Shown: one piece after another, positions 1-11,600 of the stretch | Layout of the letters: every line of letters begins with the position of its first letter | How positions within the stretch are numbered: the stretch's first letter is position 1 | From: Bolinopsis microptera | Taxonomy: Eukaryota > Ctenophora > Tentaculata > Lobata > Bolinopsidae | Assembly (NCBI RefSeq): GCF_026151205.1 | Contig: NC_087079.1 | Location: 13,109,945-13,169,944 of the forward strand | DNA: 60,000 bases | Direction of reading: 5' to 3' | The notes under the pieces: generated by a model | Seen by the model: only the letters and a program-made list of their open reading frames with translations | What the model was told of the DNA's origin: nothing | Databases searched by the model: none | Program-made: the position numbers and the translations under genes

Positions 1-1148
1 GTATATTAAGCCGTATATCTGGAAGGAACCGGATTCATATTCGATACTAGGGCCGGGTTAAAATGGTGAAAAACTGTCTCGGTTACGTGATATGACCGTA
101 TAAGGAAGTTGGTATAATTTTTCGTTAGGGTAAGGGTTTTAGTAAATGCTTTTGTTAGAGATTGGGTTAGACTTAGGGTTAGGGTTTGGATCAGATTAGA
201 GGGCTAGGGTTTCGAAGAGTCGTTCAGGGCAAGCTAGAGAACGGGTTAAATCCGTCTATCCTGATTCATGACTTAATATAATAGACGGAAAACTTGCTAG
301 ATAATTTACGGGAAGATTTGAATATCTGACATCTGGGGGTTGAATAATCTTATAATATTTGCAAAACTCTCTCCTGCAGATTGCAAATCTTATTTTCCAG
401 GTAACAACCATTCCAACTGCTCTCTACATAATAAAAAACAACGTACTAAAAAGCATAACTTTCCTGGTCTTCCGTAAAGGTTGCAATCACCTTCAGATTG
501 CAGGTTGCATGTCTAGGTTTTTTCTTTTATGTCGAAGCGGAAAAGGTGCAGGAGACCACCTACTCCACGATGGCATCTGATACAATACAATGCGATACAA
601 AGGTACTTTTTAGTGACAAACGGATTTGAGTCATTCTCAAAGTAGGCTTTGACAATAGCATGTTTGAAGAGCCTGAAAGTAATAGTTATACTTATAATAT
701 ACATTGCTATTAGGGATGAGATCATTCCAAATTTTGGTAGAGGTGTACAGAAAGTTATGTTGGGACTTGGGAGATATCTAATCTCAGTAATGGGATCAAA
801 CGAAGTTTTTCATTTTTAGGGCAGAACTTGAAAAGATCTTTAATGGACTGAGGGACATCAAATTTAAGGATTTTGAATAGTTCCATAAATGTATGTAATA
901 ATGTTACATGTGCAGATTCTCCGGATTCATAATTTTCTGCTCAGTGAACAGCGGTTTAGTGTGTTCAAGACAGTAGTTCTTGCTAGCCATAATATGTTTA
1001 TTATAAGTTCTCGAACGTGCACATGTTAAGTAGTATTCTCTATGATCAAAATCGGGAATGTTACCAAATAGCAGTCTTATAGTTATACATCGCTTTGCGA
1101 TTGCACCAATTTTATCCTGCCTGTGTTTTGGGATTTCGATTCCACCCC
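1..1148. repeat. Repeat unit U, copy 1, first part
   Basis: Nearly identical to 24922-26062 (base 1 pairs with 24922), with a few single-base changes and a short duplication near 765. The window begins inside the unit. It contains interstitial TTAGGG-like stretches at 120-230 and, from about 720, an antisense LINE relic. Shorter diverged pieces lie at 30365-30640 (direct), 34320-34405 and 37600-38345 (both inverted), so this is an old dispersed family, while the 1 and 24922 copies are recent. The unit is cut at 1148 by the next element. Confidence 0.9.
720..1148 (-). pseudogene. LINE ORF2 C-terminal relic (interrupted)
   Basis: On the minus strand the translation carries the signature of the tail of a non-LTR reverse transcriptase: a KPLFTEQKIMNPE segment, then in a shifted frame KLFKILKFDVP, IKDLFKF and KIWNDLIP. 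That order (pLF-x-Q, lF, then iWN-x-LP) is typical of CR1/Jockey-type ORF2 ends. It is frameshifted and therefore dead. The same relic is at 25618-26062, where it is not interrupted. Here the 4.2-kb element is inserted at 1148/1149. Confidence 0.6.
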
Positions 1149-2128
1149 TAATCCTGTATCTGACTGAAAAGCCGCACAATGTTTTGAGTATACGAGGTTT
1201 GTGATGTTATTTGGGTTTATTGGGGTCTATAGATCAAAAAAAATTTGGGTAGACAAAAAGTTATGTGTCCACCAGGTCTGTGGCCACGCCCTTTTATATG
1301 ATCGTGGGAAAATCTTACCTTTTCCTAATATAAATTCATATCTGCTCAATCAAAGCAAGTAGGGTATCAAACCCAATGTTTTTTGACCCAAGAAATCGAT
1401 TGGTGACATCTATTTGACTTTCAGACCATTCCCAGATAAGATAACCACGCCCATATTTACAATTGAGCGTCAAAATTCCCAAAAATGTAAGCATTTTTTT
1501 TGGGCAAGTTGGGTGTTGAGACCTATGTTTTTTGACCCAAGAAATCGATTGGTGACATCTATTTGACTTTCAGACCACTCCCAGATAAGATAACCACGCC
1601 CATATTTACAATCGAGCGCCAAGAATTCCCAAATACTCATGGATCTGAAGACATTCCCGTCTATATAACTTCCGCCCCGGGGTTTGAGACTTAGAATAAC
1701 TCAAGTGACCCATCAGAAACAATTTTGACCTGGGAAGAAATTGTAGCTATGGTGCAGTTTTGCGCAATTGACCACGCCCTTTTTTTGGCACTTTTGCGAC
1801 TTTATATTCAAAATAGCTCCGCTTCTAATTGGAATTAAAAGCTAAACTTGGCTTTAGAGTTTTTCAGAATCACAGGGGGGTAGAGCATAATTTTAAAGTC
1901 ACTAGACATCAGGTTGTTGAGTTATATGACCACACCTTTTTTTCTCTCGCGAGTCATAATTTGCCCACTAAATACCAGATATCTCGGCTTCTGATTGAGC
2001 TAGGTGCTTGTCCGGGGCATTAACCTGTTCAAAATCATCAGTTTAAGTAGAGCATAATTTCAAAGTCCTCAAAGATCAGGTTGTAGATTTTTTTGGCCAA
2101 AACCTATTTTTATGGGTACCCCCCCCCC

Positions 2129-2342
2129 CCCCCTGACAATTGACCCCCCGACAGTTGACCCCCTATGTAATTACATTGGGGTCAATTGTCGCGAAATCTA
2201 GGGTTTAGTAAGACAATTGACCCCCGACAATTGACCCCCCGACAATTGACCCCTATGTAATTACACTGGTGTCAATTGTCGCGAAATCTACGACAATTGA
2301 CCCCCGACAATTGACCCCCATGTAATTACACTGGGGTCAATT
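2129..2342. repeat. Tandem palindromic repeat built on CAATTGACCCC
   Basis: Three diverged units, each made of CGACAATTGACCCCC blocks, a TATGTAATTACA centre and the complementary GGGGTCAATTGTCG, so each unit can form a hairpin. Related GGGGTCAATTGTCG blocks reappear at 3176-3209, on the other side of the hexamer satellite, so the satellite seems to have expanded inside this palindromic repeat. It starts next to a C-homopolymer at 2120-2133. Confidence 0.8.
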
Positions 2343-2976
2343 GATCGGGTTACGGTCAGGGTCAGGGTCAGGGTCAGAGTCCTGGGTTAGGGTTAGGGTT
2401 ATATTAGGGTTAGGGTCCTGGGTCAGGGTCAGGGTCAGGGTCAGGGTCAGGGTCAGGGTCAGGGTCAGGGTCAGGGTCAGGGTCAGGGTCAGGGTCAGGG
2501 TCAGGGTCAGGGTCAGGGTCAGGGTCAGGGTCAGGGTCAGGGTCAGGGTCAGGGTCAGGGTCAGGGTCAGGGTCAGGGTCAGGGTCAGGGGTCCTGGGTC
2601 CTGGTCAGGGTCCTGGGTCAGAATCAGGGTCAGGGTCAGGGTCCTGGGTCCTGGGTCCTGGGTCCTGGGTCCTGGGTCCTGGTCAGGGTCCTGGGTCCTG
2701 GGTCCTGGGTCCTGGTCAGGGTCCTGGGTCAGAATCAGGGTCAGGGTTAGGGTCCTGAGTCCTGAGTCAGGGTTAGGGTTAGGTTCAGAGTCAGGGTCAG
2801 GGTCAGGGTCAGGGTCAGGGTCAGGGTCAGGGTCAGGGTCAGGGTCAGGGTCAGGGTCAGGGTCAGGGTCAGGGTCAGGGTCAGGGTCAGGGTCAGGGTC
2901 AGGGTCAGGGTCAGGGTCAGGGTCAGGGTCAGGGTCAGGGTCAGGGTCAGGGTCAGGGTCAGGGTCAGGCTCATGG

Positions 2977-3029
<53 letters not shown>

Positions 3030-3158
3030 GTCAGGGTCAGGGTCAGGGTCAGGGTCAGGGTCAGGGTCAGGGTCAGGGTCAGGGTCAGGGTCAGGGTCAG
3101 GGTCAGGGTCAGGGTCAGGGTCAGGGTCAGGGTCAGGGTCCGGGTCAGGGTCAGGGTT
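2343..3158. repeat. (GGGTCA)n hexamer satellite with variants
   Basis: Over 800 bp of the hexamer GGGTCA. There are blocks of GGGTCCT at 2588-2760, a GGCTCA variant block at 2970-3025 and TTAGGG-like units near 2385-2420. A GGTCA core resembles a nuclear-receptor half-site, but the length and regularity indicate a satellite. The long open frames across it (Gly-Ser and Val-Arg on one strand, Thr-Leu on the other) are by-products of a 6-bp period. Confidence 0.95.
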
Positions 3159-3204
3159 AATTGTATTAAATTATTGTCGGGGGTCAATTGTCGGGGGGTC
3201 AATT

Positions 3205-3800
3205 GTCGCCCACCCTTTTTACGTTCTTGCGAGTAGCAATTGCGGCGCTTAAAATTAAAATTGATCAGCTTATGATTGAAGTTAGGAACTAAACTCGGGC
3301 AGCAAAATGGTCAGAATTATCATATGGAGTGGGGTAGAACTTGGTTTCAAAGTCCTCAGACATCAGGTTGTTGAGGTATTAGGCCACACCCTATTCTTAC
3401 GCTATCGCGAGTAGCAATTGACACACTTAATACAAAATATATCGGCTTCTGATTGGAGTAAAGAGCTAAACTCGAGCAGAAAAATGGTCAGAATTATCAT
3501 ATTAAGTGGGGCAAAGCATAATTTAAAAGTCCTCAAACATCAGGTTGCTGAGTTTTTTTTGGCCAAACCCTATTTTTACGCTCTTGCGAGTAGCAATTGC
3601 AGCGCTTAAAATTAAAATTACTTAGCTTCTGATTGGAGTTAGGAGCTAAACTCGGGCAGCAAAATGGTCAGAATTATCACATTAAGTTGGGTTTCAAAGC
3701 AATTACTTGCAACAATTACAACACTCATTGAAAGGTATCTCGGCTTCTAATTGGAGTTCGGTGCTTAGCCTGGGCATGAAGATATTTAGAATTATAGCAG
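3205..3800. repeat. ~178-bp tandem repeat, about three diverged copies
   Basis: The block GCGAGTAGCAATTG recurs at 3229, 3407 and 3586, giving a period of 178-179 bp. Each unit also carries AAATGGTCAGAATTATCA and a CATCAGGTTG segment. The same motif set is found in the arms of the host element (around 1860-1990 and 4560-4690), so the element's arms and core were built from the same repeat. Confidence 0.8.
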
Positions 3801-4423
3801 TAAGGGGAGTAGAGGCTAGATCATGGTTCTACGTGATGTCTGAGTACTCTATTCAATGCGAAGCTTTGATCTTTTTGATGTCCAGGATTAACACTCAACT
3901 CCCACCAGAAGCGGAGATATCTTAGTATTTCACTATGAAATGCAGTTATCACGAATGCGTAAACTACTTATACTACTACTACTATGTCGGAACTAAGTCC
4001 GATCTACGCCAGATAACCCCCTTCATATATCCCTGTCCCGCATCAGGGTTGGCAGTTCCTCTTTGGAGTTTGTCCCAACTTCCTTCAGTAATATAGACTA
4101 GAAGCTTTGTCTTGGTCGCGTAAAGGTTATGGTCTATTGACTCAGCAACCTGATACCAGAGGAAATCACTACTCAATGTGATAGTTCTGAACATAATAGG
4201 CAAATTCAGCTTCGAACAAGGGTAGACCGAGGGCAAGATTTGCGACCGAGGCCGGGAACGAGAAAAAACCGAGTAATTGTCCTGCTGACCGAGGCCGAGA
4301 AAAATCGCTATTCCTCGGTAAAACCGAAGCCGAGGACTCGGTCGACCCTTGGCTTCGAACTCCAATCAAAAGCAGAGTTATATTGATTTTAAGTGCTATA
4401 ATTGCTATTGGCGAGAGCGTAAA
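3801..4423. other. Core of the foldback element, no gene seen
   Basis: Between the 178-bp repeats and the right arm there is about 600 bp of unique-looking sequence, with a short ACCGAGGCCG direct repeat at 4236-4340. Open frames here are short, overlap each other and show no recognisable domain. Confidence 0.5.
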
Positions 4424-5395
4424 AATAGGTTGTGGCCTAATACCTCAACAACCCGATCTTTGAGGATTTTGAAATTATGCTCTACCCTACTGAAACTGAT
4501 GATTTTGAACATGTTAAGGCCCCGGATAAGCACCTAGCTCAATCAGAAGCCGAGATATCTGGTATTTAGTGTGCAAATTATGTCTCGCGAGAGAAAAAAA
4601 GGTGTGGTCATATAACTCAACAACCTGATGTCTAGTGACTTTAAAATTATGTTCTACCCCCCTAAATGTGATGATTCTGAAAAACTCTAAAGCCAAGTTT
4701 AGCTTTTAATTCCAATTAGAAGCGGAGCTATTTTGATTATAAAGTCGCAAAAGTGCCAAAAAAAGGGCGTGGTCAATTGCGCAAAACTGCACCATAGCTA
4801 CAATTTCTTCCCAGGTCAAAATTGTTTCTGATGGGTCACTTGAGCTATTCTAAGTCTCAAACCCCGGGGCGGAAGTTATATAGACGGGAATGTCTTCAGA
4901 TCCATGAGTATTTGGGAATTCTTGGCGCTCGATTGTAAATATGGGCGTGGTTATCTTATCTGGGAGTGGTCTGAAAGTCAAATAGATGTCACCAATCGAT
5001 TTCTTGGGTCAAAAAACATAGGTCTCAACACCCAACTTGCCCAAAAAAATTGCTTACATTTTTGGGAATTTTGACGCTCAATTGTAAATATGGGCGTGGT
5101 TATCTTATCTGGGAATGGTCTGAAAGTCAAATAGATGTCACCAATCGATTTCTTGGGTCAAAAAACATTAGGTTTGATACCCTACTTGCTTTGATTGAGC
5201 AAATATGAATTTATATTAGGAAAAGGTAAGATTTTCCCACGATCATATAAAAGGGCGTGGCCACAGACCTGGTGGACACATAACTTTTTGTCTACCCAAA
5301 TTTTTTTTGATCTATAGACCCCAATAAACCCAAATAACATCACTAACCTCGTATACTCAAAACATTGTGCGGCTTTTCAGTCAGATACTTGATTA

Positions 5396-5586
5396 CCCAG
5401 CAACTTATACATACAATAGTCAATACAAGCTAAACATAAAGATAAGGTGACGTTCTCTTGTGTAAAGTGCTGTTCTCTATGCGGTTCGGCTTTGTATTAG
5501 AGATTCCTTAAGGCACGCTGATCGATTAATAGACGACTTCAAGTCTCCGTCGTACTCCGTTTTATTGATTCGCATATACCTGGATA
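5396..5586. repeat. Repeat unit U, copy 1, middle part
   Basis: Matches 26060-26250 almost base for base and lies between the two insertions that interrupt the left copy of U. Its last 11 bases, ATACCTGGATA at 5576-5586, are repeated at 7905-7915 as the target duplication of the next insert. Confidence 0.9.
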
Positions 5587-7904
5587 GTTGTTTTTTTTTT
5601 TTTTTAATATTCATAGGTATCGTTTTTAGTTGTGTCATTTCATTTCCAATGTTACACTTTGTAGGAACTGATATTAACCGAGTTTCTGATTCAGGATGTT
5701 ACTGAAGATAGTAATGAAAATGTTTTAACACCTCAGTACTGTGTTTTACTGGCAACTTGGTCGTTTACCACCTGACAGTCTATGCAACGTCTATGCAACG
5801 TCCGTGCAACAACAAAAGAACCGTCTATGCAACGTCTATGCAACGTCCCTGCACAATGAACACTCTATGCACACTCCCTGCACGGTCAGTCTATGCAACG
5901 TCTATGCAACGTCTATGCAACGTCTATGCAACGTCCCTGCACAGTACCATATGAACACCGGCTACTAGCCGGCTACTAACCGGCTAGTAGCCACTTTTGT
6001 AATAACAGCTCCTCAACTTCACATTAACAACCGGCTACTAACCGGCACTTGAAAAGTGGTCACTAGCCGGCTACTAACCGGCTACTAGCCGGCTAGTGAC
6101 CACAAAGTGGCTACTAACCGGCTACTAAGCGGTCACTAGCCGGCTATTAGCCGAGCTCTAAAGCAGACCTACTAGTAGCCGGTTCCAAACCGGCTACTAG
6201 CCGGCACTTAGAAAGTGGTCACTAGCCGGCTACTAACCGGCTACTAACCGGCTAGTAACCACCAAGTGGCTACTAACCGGCTACTAACCGGTCACTAGCC
6301 GGCTCTTAAGCGGACCTACTAGTAGCCGGTTCCAAACCGGCTACTAGCCGGCACTTAGAAAGCGGTCACTAGCCGGCTACTAACCGGCTACTAACCGGCT
6401 AGTAACCACCAAGTGGCTACTAACCGGCTACTAACCGGTCACTAGCCGGCTCTTAAGCGGACCTACTAGCCGTAATCTTGCCACTCTTAGGACCCTTTGT
6501 ACCCAAGGCGTCGTCCTAGCGCCCAAAAACAATTACACTGCTCCTCCACCACGAAGAAATTGAATGTATTTTTTTATTTTTCATACAAATGTTGTAATCG
6601 ATTTTGGAACTTACTTTCAAATAACGTGTTTCAAATAACTTGTTTCAAATAATTCATTTCAATAATTTGTTTCAAATAACAAGTTTCAAATAACAAGTTT
6701 CAAATAATTTGTTTCAAATAATTTGTTTCAAATAATTTGTTTATTTGGCAATAATGAATTATAGCCGGTCTGATTTAGAGTCGCCTAGAGCAGGTTAGTA
6801 CTAGCCGGTTAGTAGCCGTCTACTAACCAGCTAGTACCCACCAGCCGGCTAGTGACCGCTTTTCAAGTGTCGGCTAGTAGCCGGTTTGGAACTAGAAGGT
6901 CCGCTTTAGAGCCGGCTAGTGACCGGTTAGTAGCCACTTGGTGGTTACTAGCCGGTTAGTAGCCGGTTAGTAGCCGGCTAGTGACCGCTTTTCAAGTGTC
7001 GGCTAGTAGCCGGTTTGGAACTAGAAGGTCCGCTTTAGAGCCGGCTAGTGACCGGTTAGTAGCCACTTGGTGGTTACTAGCCGGTTAGTAGCCGGTTAGT
7101 AGCCGGCTAGCGACCGCTTTTCGAGTGCCGGCTAGTAGGTCCGCTTAAGAGCCGGCTAGTGACCGGTTAGTAGCCGGTTAGTAGCCACTTGGTGGTTACT
7201 AGCCGGTTAGTAGCCGGTTAGTAGCCGGCTAGTGACCGCTTTCTAAGTGCCGGCTAGTAGCCGGTTTGGAACCGGCTACTAGTAGGTCCGCTTAAGAGCC
7301 GGCTAGTGACCGGTTAGTAGCCGGTTAGTAGCCACTTGGTGGTTACTAGCCGGTTAGTAGCCGGTTAGTAGCCGGCTAGTGACCACTTTCTAAGTGCCGG
7401 CTAGTAGCCGGTTTGGAACCGGCTACTAGTAGGTCTGCTTTAGAGCTCGGCTAATAGCCGGCTAGTGACCGCTTAGTAGCCGGTTAGTAGCCACTTTGTG
7501 GTCACTAGCCGGCTAGTAGCCGGTTAGTAGCCGGCTAGTGACCACTTTTCAAGTGCCGGTTAGTAGCCGGTTGTTAATGTGAAGTTGAGGAGCTGTTATT
7601 ACAAAAGTGGCTACTAGCCGGTTAGTAGCCGGCTAGTAGCCGGTGTTCATATGGTACTGTGCAGGGACGTTGCATAGACGTTGCATAGACGTTGCATAGA
7701 CGTTGCATAGACTGACCGTGCAGGGAGTGTGCATAGAGTGTTCATTGTGCAGGGACGTTGCATAGACGTTGCATAGACGGTTCTTTTGTTGTTGCACGGA
7801 CGTTGCATAGACGTTGCATAGACTGTCAGGTGGTAAACGACCAACTTCCCGTTTTACTACAGCTCAACCTGCTCAGTCTGACTATTTGGGAATTTAAACT
7901 CTTG
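5587..7904 (-). mobile_element. 2.3-kb palindromic insertion with 11-bp TSD and A-tail
   Basis: Flanked by ATACCTGGATA at 5576-5586 and 7905-7915; the copy at about 26240-26250 has one such site and no insert, so the borders are exact. A run of 15 T at 5591-5605, next to the left duplication, reads as a poly-A tail on the minus strand. Inside, arms at about 5741-6480 and 6770-7855 are inverted complements made of two short repeats, TCTATGCAACG and CCGGCTACTAA, around a spacer with TTTCAAATAA repeats (6610-6740). The A-tail plus an 11-bp duplication suggests insertion through RNA by a LINE machinery; the palindromic body is unusual for that. No coding potential is visible. Confidence 0.8.
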
Positions 7905-8686
7905 ATACCTGGATATAATAGCTTATAGTTATAATGTTAGTAATACGTACATAACTAGTTATATGTACAGGCCACAGGGTGTTCACGATACATCGGAACG
8001 GTAGACTAGATTAATTCATGAAGGAGTAACCAGCTACCTTACGAGACATATTTATCATTATGTTCGACATAATTCCGGTGACCTAAATTGTAAATGATTT
8101 GGGAACGAAAATATGGGAATTTTTACCGAAAACCGATTTTTTTTCATTTCCACCATACATTCGCTGGTAGAAAACAAATGTCTACCATTAGTTTATATTT
8201 TGACTGGTGATAAGAAAGGAGACACCTATAGTTGTCTTCTTTTGATTGGTCGGCGTCGACTGTAAGCCTTCCTTGCAGTGGCTTTCACAACGCGTCCCCA
8301 TTCTCCAACTCCTGCTGCTAGAGAGAGAGACTCCCAAATTATATACCATAAATATATTATACATAGATATCGACAACAGACTCCGAGAGTCTTGATGTTC
8401 TGTTACCACCGCCCCTGGTGCAACCCCTTACGGGTTAACGATGGGGAGACAGGGACTTCTGCAGGGACAGTCACCTATAGTTGTATTCTGAAGTATTATA
8501 TTTAATCGATTTAACATTTTATAACCAACCAATACATCTTAACAGAAGATATTTCCCCAAAAGTTACCCAGGTGGTTCTTAGTTGTGCATAGGCTAACTG
8601 ATCGGTTCCCCAATGTGAGCTTCTCTAATTTCCCACGGTGCTTCAAGCTTGCATGTTAATGACATGATGACGATATGGTGGATCAT
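7905..8686. repeat. Repeat unit U, copy 1, last part
   Basis: Follows 26240-27021 with only a few substitutions. In the intact copy the next bases enter a LINE reverse-transcriptase ORF; here the sequence stops making sense right after GTGGATCAT, where the corrupted tract starts. Small open frames on both strands (8188-8505) lie within the repeat and show no domain. Confidence 0.9.
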
Positions 8687-11600
8687 AAAAAAAAAAAAAA
8701 GGGGGGAAAATTTTTTTTTGGGGGGGGCTTTCCCCTTTTTTTGGAAAAAAAAACACGTTTTTTAAAAACCCCCCCAAATTTTTTTAAAAAAAAAAAAACC
8801 CCCAAAAATTTGGGAAAAATTTTTTTAAAAGTAAAACGGGGTTTTTAAATTTCAAAAAAATTTTTTGGGGGGGAAAAAAAACCCCCCCAAAAAAAAGGGG
8901 GGGGGGAACTTTTCCTTTTTAAAAAAAAAACCCCCCCTTTTTTCCCCAAAAAAAGGGTTTTTACCGGGGTTTTTTTTTCCCCAAAAGGGAAAAAAATTTT
9001 TTTTTTTTAAAAAAAAAAAAAAAGGGGGGGTTTTTTTTTTTTTCCCCCCCAAAACCCCCCCCCCCCCTTTTTTTCCCAATTTTTCCCCCCCCCGGGGAAA
9101 AAAAACCCCTTTAAAAAAAATTTTAAAAAAAAACCCCCCTTTTTTTTTTCCCCCCCCCCCCCCCTTTTTTTTTAAAAATTTTCCCCCAAAAACCCAAAAA
9201 AAAAAAAAAATTTTTTTAAAAATTAAAATTTTTTTTTAAAAATTTTTTTTTAAAAATTTTAAAAAATTTTTTCCCCCAAAGGGCCCCTTTTTAAAATTTT
9301 CAAAAATTTTTTTTCCCCCAAATTTTTTTTAAAAAAAGGGGCCCCAAAAAAATTTTTTCCCCCTTTTTGGGGTAAAAGGGAAAAAAGGGGGGCCCCTTTT
9401 TGGCCGGAAAATTAAAAAAACCCCCCTTAAAGGGGGGTTTTTAAAACCAAATTTTGGGGAAAAAAAAAAAAAAGGGAAAAAAAAATTTTTTTCCCCCAAA
9501 AAAAAGGGGGGGGTTTTTTTCCCCCCCCCAAAAAAAAAAAACCCCCTTTAAAAAAAAAAAAAAAAAAATTTTTTTTTTTTAAAAAAGTAAAAAAAAAATT
9601 CCCCCTTAAATTTTTTAAAAACCCCCCAAAATTTCCCAAAAGGGGGGCCCAAAAAAAAAACCCAAAAATTTAAAAAAAAAAAAACAAAAAAAAAAAACCC
9701 CCCTTTTTTCCGGGGGAAATTTTCCCCTTTTTAAAAAATTAAAGTCAAAAAAAAATTAAAAAATTTTTTTTCCCCAAAAAAACAATTTCCCCCTTTTTCC
9801 CCCCCCCCCCCTTTTTTTAAAAAAAAAAATTTTTTTTAAAGGGCAAAAAAAAAATTTTTTTTTCCCCCCCTTTTTAAAGGGGGTTAAATTTTTTTTTTAA
9901 AAAAAAAAAAGGAAAAAAGGGGTTTTGGGGTTTTTTTTAAAAATTTCCCCCCGGGGAAAAAGGGGGGGTTTTTAAAAAAATTTTTTTTAAAAAAAAAATT
10001 TTTGGGGAAACGGCCAAAATTCTTTTAAAAGGGCCCCCGGGGGGGGGCCCCCCCTTTTTAAAAAAAAAACCCCCCCCCGGAAAAAAAAAAAAACCCGGGA
10101 AAATAAAAAAAATTTTTTTAAAAACAAAAAAAAAATTCTTTTTGGGGGGAAAAAGCCCCCTTTTTAAAAACCCCCGGCCTTGGGTTTCAAAATTTTTTTA
10201 AAAAAAAAAATTTGGGTTTTTGGGGGGCCCCCCCCGGGGTTTCCCCAAAAGGTGTTTCTTTAAAAATTTAAAAAACCCCCCTCGCCCCGGGCCCCCGGGG
10301 GTTTTGGGGCCCCAAAAAAATTTTTTAAAAATTTTTTTTTGGGGTTTTTTTTTTTTGGGGAAAAAAAAAATTTTAAAACCCCAAAAAAAAAAAATTTTTT
10401 CCCCCTTTTTTTTTTTTTAAAAAAAATTTTTCCAAAAAAAAAAAAAAATTTTTTTCTTTTTTTTTAAAAAAACCCCTTAAAAAAAAACCCCAAAAAAAAA
10501 CCCCAAAAAAAAAATTTTTTAAAAAAAAAAAAAAAAAAATTTTAAAATTTAAAGGTTTTTTCCCCCTTTAAAACCCGGTTTTTTTTGGGGGGGAAAAAAA
10601 AAAAAAAAAAAAATTTTTTTTTTTAAAAACCCCTTCCTTTTTGGGGGTTCCTTTTTTAAAAAAAAAGGGTTTTTTTTTTAAAAACCCCCCCCAAACCGGG
10701 TTTTTAAACCCCCTTCCCGGGGGGGGGCCCCCAAAAAAAAAACCCCAAAAAAAGGGGGGGTTTTTTTCCCCCGGTTTTTTTTTTTAAAAAATTTTTTTTA
10801 AAAAAAAAAAAGGGGGAAAATTAAAAAAAAAAAAAAAACCCCCCTTTTTTTTCCCGGGGGGTTTTTAAAAGGGGTTTTCCCCCAAATTTTTAAAAAAAAA
10901 AAAAATTTTTTTTTAAAGGAAATTTAAAAAAAAGCCCCCCCCCGGGGTTTTTTTGGGGGGCCCCCTCCCTTAAAAAAAGGGGCCCAAATTTAAAACCCCC
11001 CCTCCAAAACCTCCCCCTTTTAAAAACCCCCTTCCCCCAAAAGGCCCCAAAAAAAACCCCCGGTTTTTAAAAAAAAATTTTTTTTTTTTGGGTTGGGGGA
11101 AAAAAATTTTTTTTTTTTTAAAATTTGTTTTTTTCCCCCCCAAACCCCTTTTCCCTTTTTTTTGGGGGGGGCCCCGGGCCCCGGGCCCTTCCGGGGGGAA
11201 AAAAAAAAAACCCCCCCCGGGGGGGGGGAAAAAGCCCTTTTTTTTTGGGGGTTTGGGGCCCCCAAAATTTAAAAAAAAGGGAAAAAACCCCCCCCGGGGG
11301 GGGGGGAAAAAACCCCCGGTTTTTTCCCCCCCCAAAATTTTTTTAAAAAATTTTTTTTCCCTTTAAGGGGGGGCCCCCAAAATTTTTTTTAAATTTTTTT
11401 TTTTTTTTTTTTTAAAAAATTTAAATTTTAATTTTTTTTAAAAAATTTTTTCCCCGGGAAAAAAAAAAATTTTAAAAGGGAAAAAAAAAAAGGGTTTTTT
11501 TTTGGGGAAAAATTTTTGGGGTTTTTTAACTTGGGGAAAAAAGAAGGGGAAAATTTTTTTTTAAAAAACCCAAAGTTTATTTAAACCCCCCCCGGGAAAA

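Larger units (their letters stand above)
1149..5395. mobile_element. 4.2-kb foldback/TIR element with ~970-bp arms
   Basis: The arms at 1149-2118 and about 4424-5395 are near-perfect inverted complements, starting TAATC..GTATCTGACTG and ending with the complement. It is flanked by CCC at 1146-1148 and 5396-5398, and the related copy at 26055-26065 shows the uninterrupted site (CCACCCC-AACAACTT), so the borders and a 3-bp target duplication are directly visible. The interior holds direct repeats, a hexamer satellite and 178-bp repeats. No transposase ORF is visible, so it is non-autonomous. It could be a Foldback- or PIF-like derivative; the superfamily is not determined. Confidence 0.85.

Noticed and set aside
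120-240. Telomere
   Set aside because: TTAGGG-like units are few, diverged and internal to a dispersed repeat.
2341-3252. 303-residue Gly-Ser/Val-Arg repeat protein and its antisense Thr-Leu frame
   Set aside because: Product of the 6-bp GGGTCA satellite, open in several frames on both strands.
5741-5968. Paired open frames at 5741-5968 and 7647-7844
   Set aside because: Mirror images of the same TCTATGCAACG tandem repeat in the two palindrome arms.
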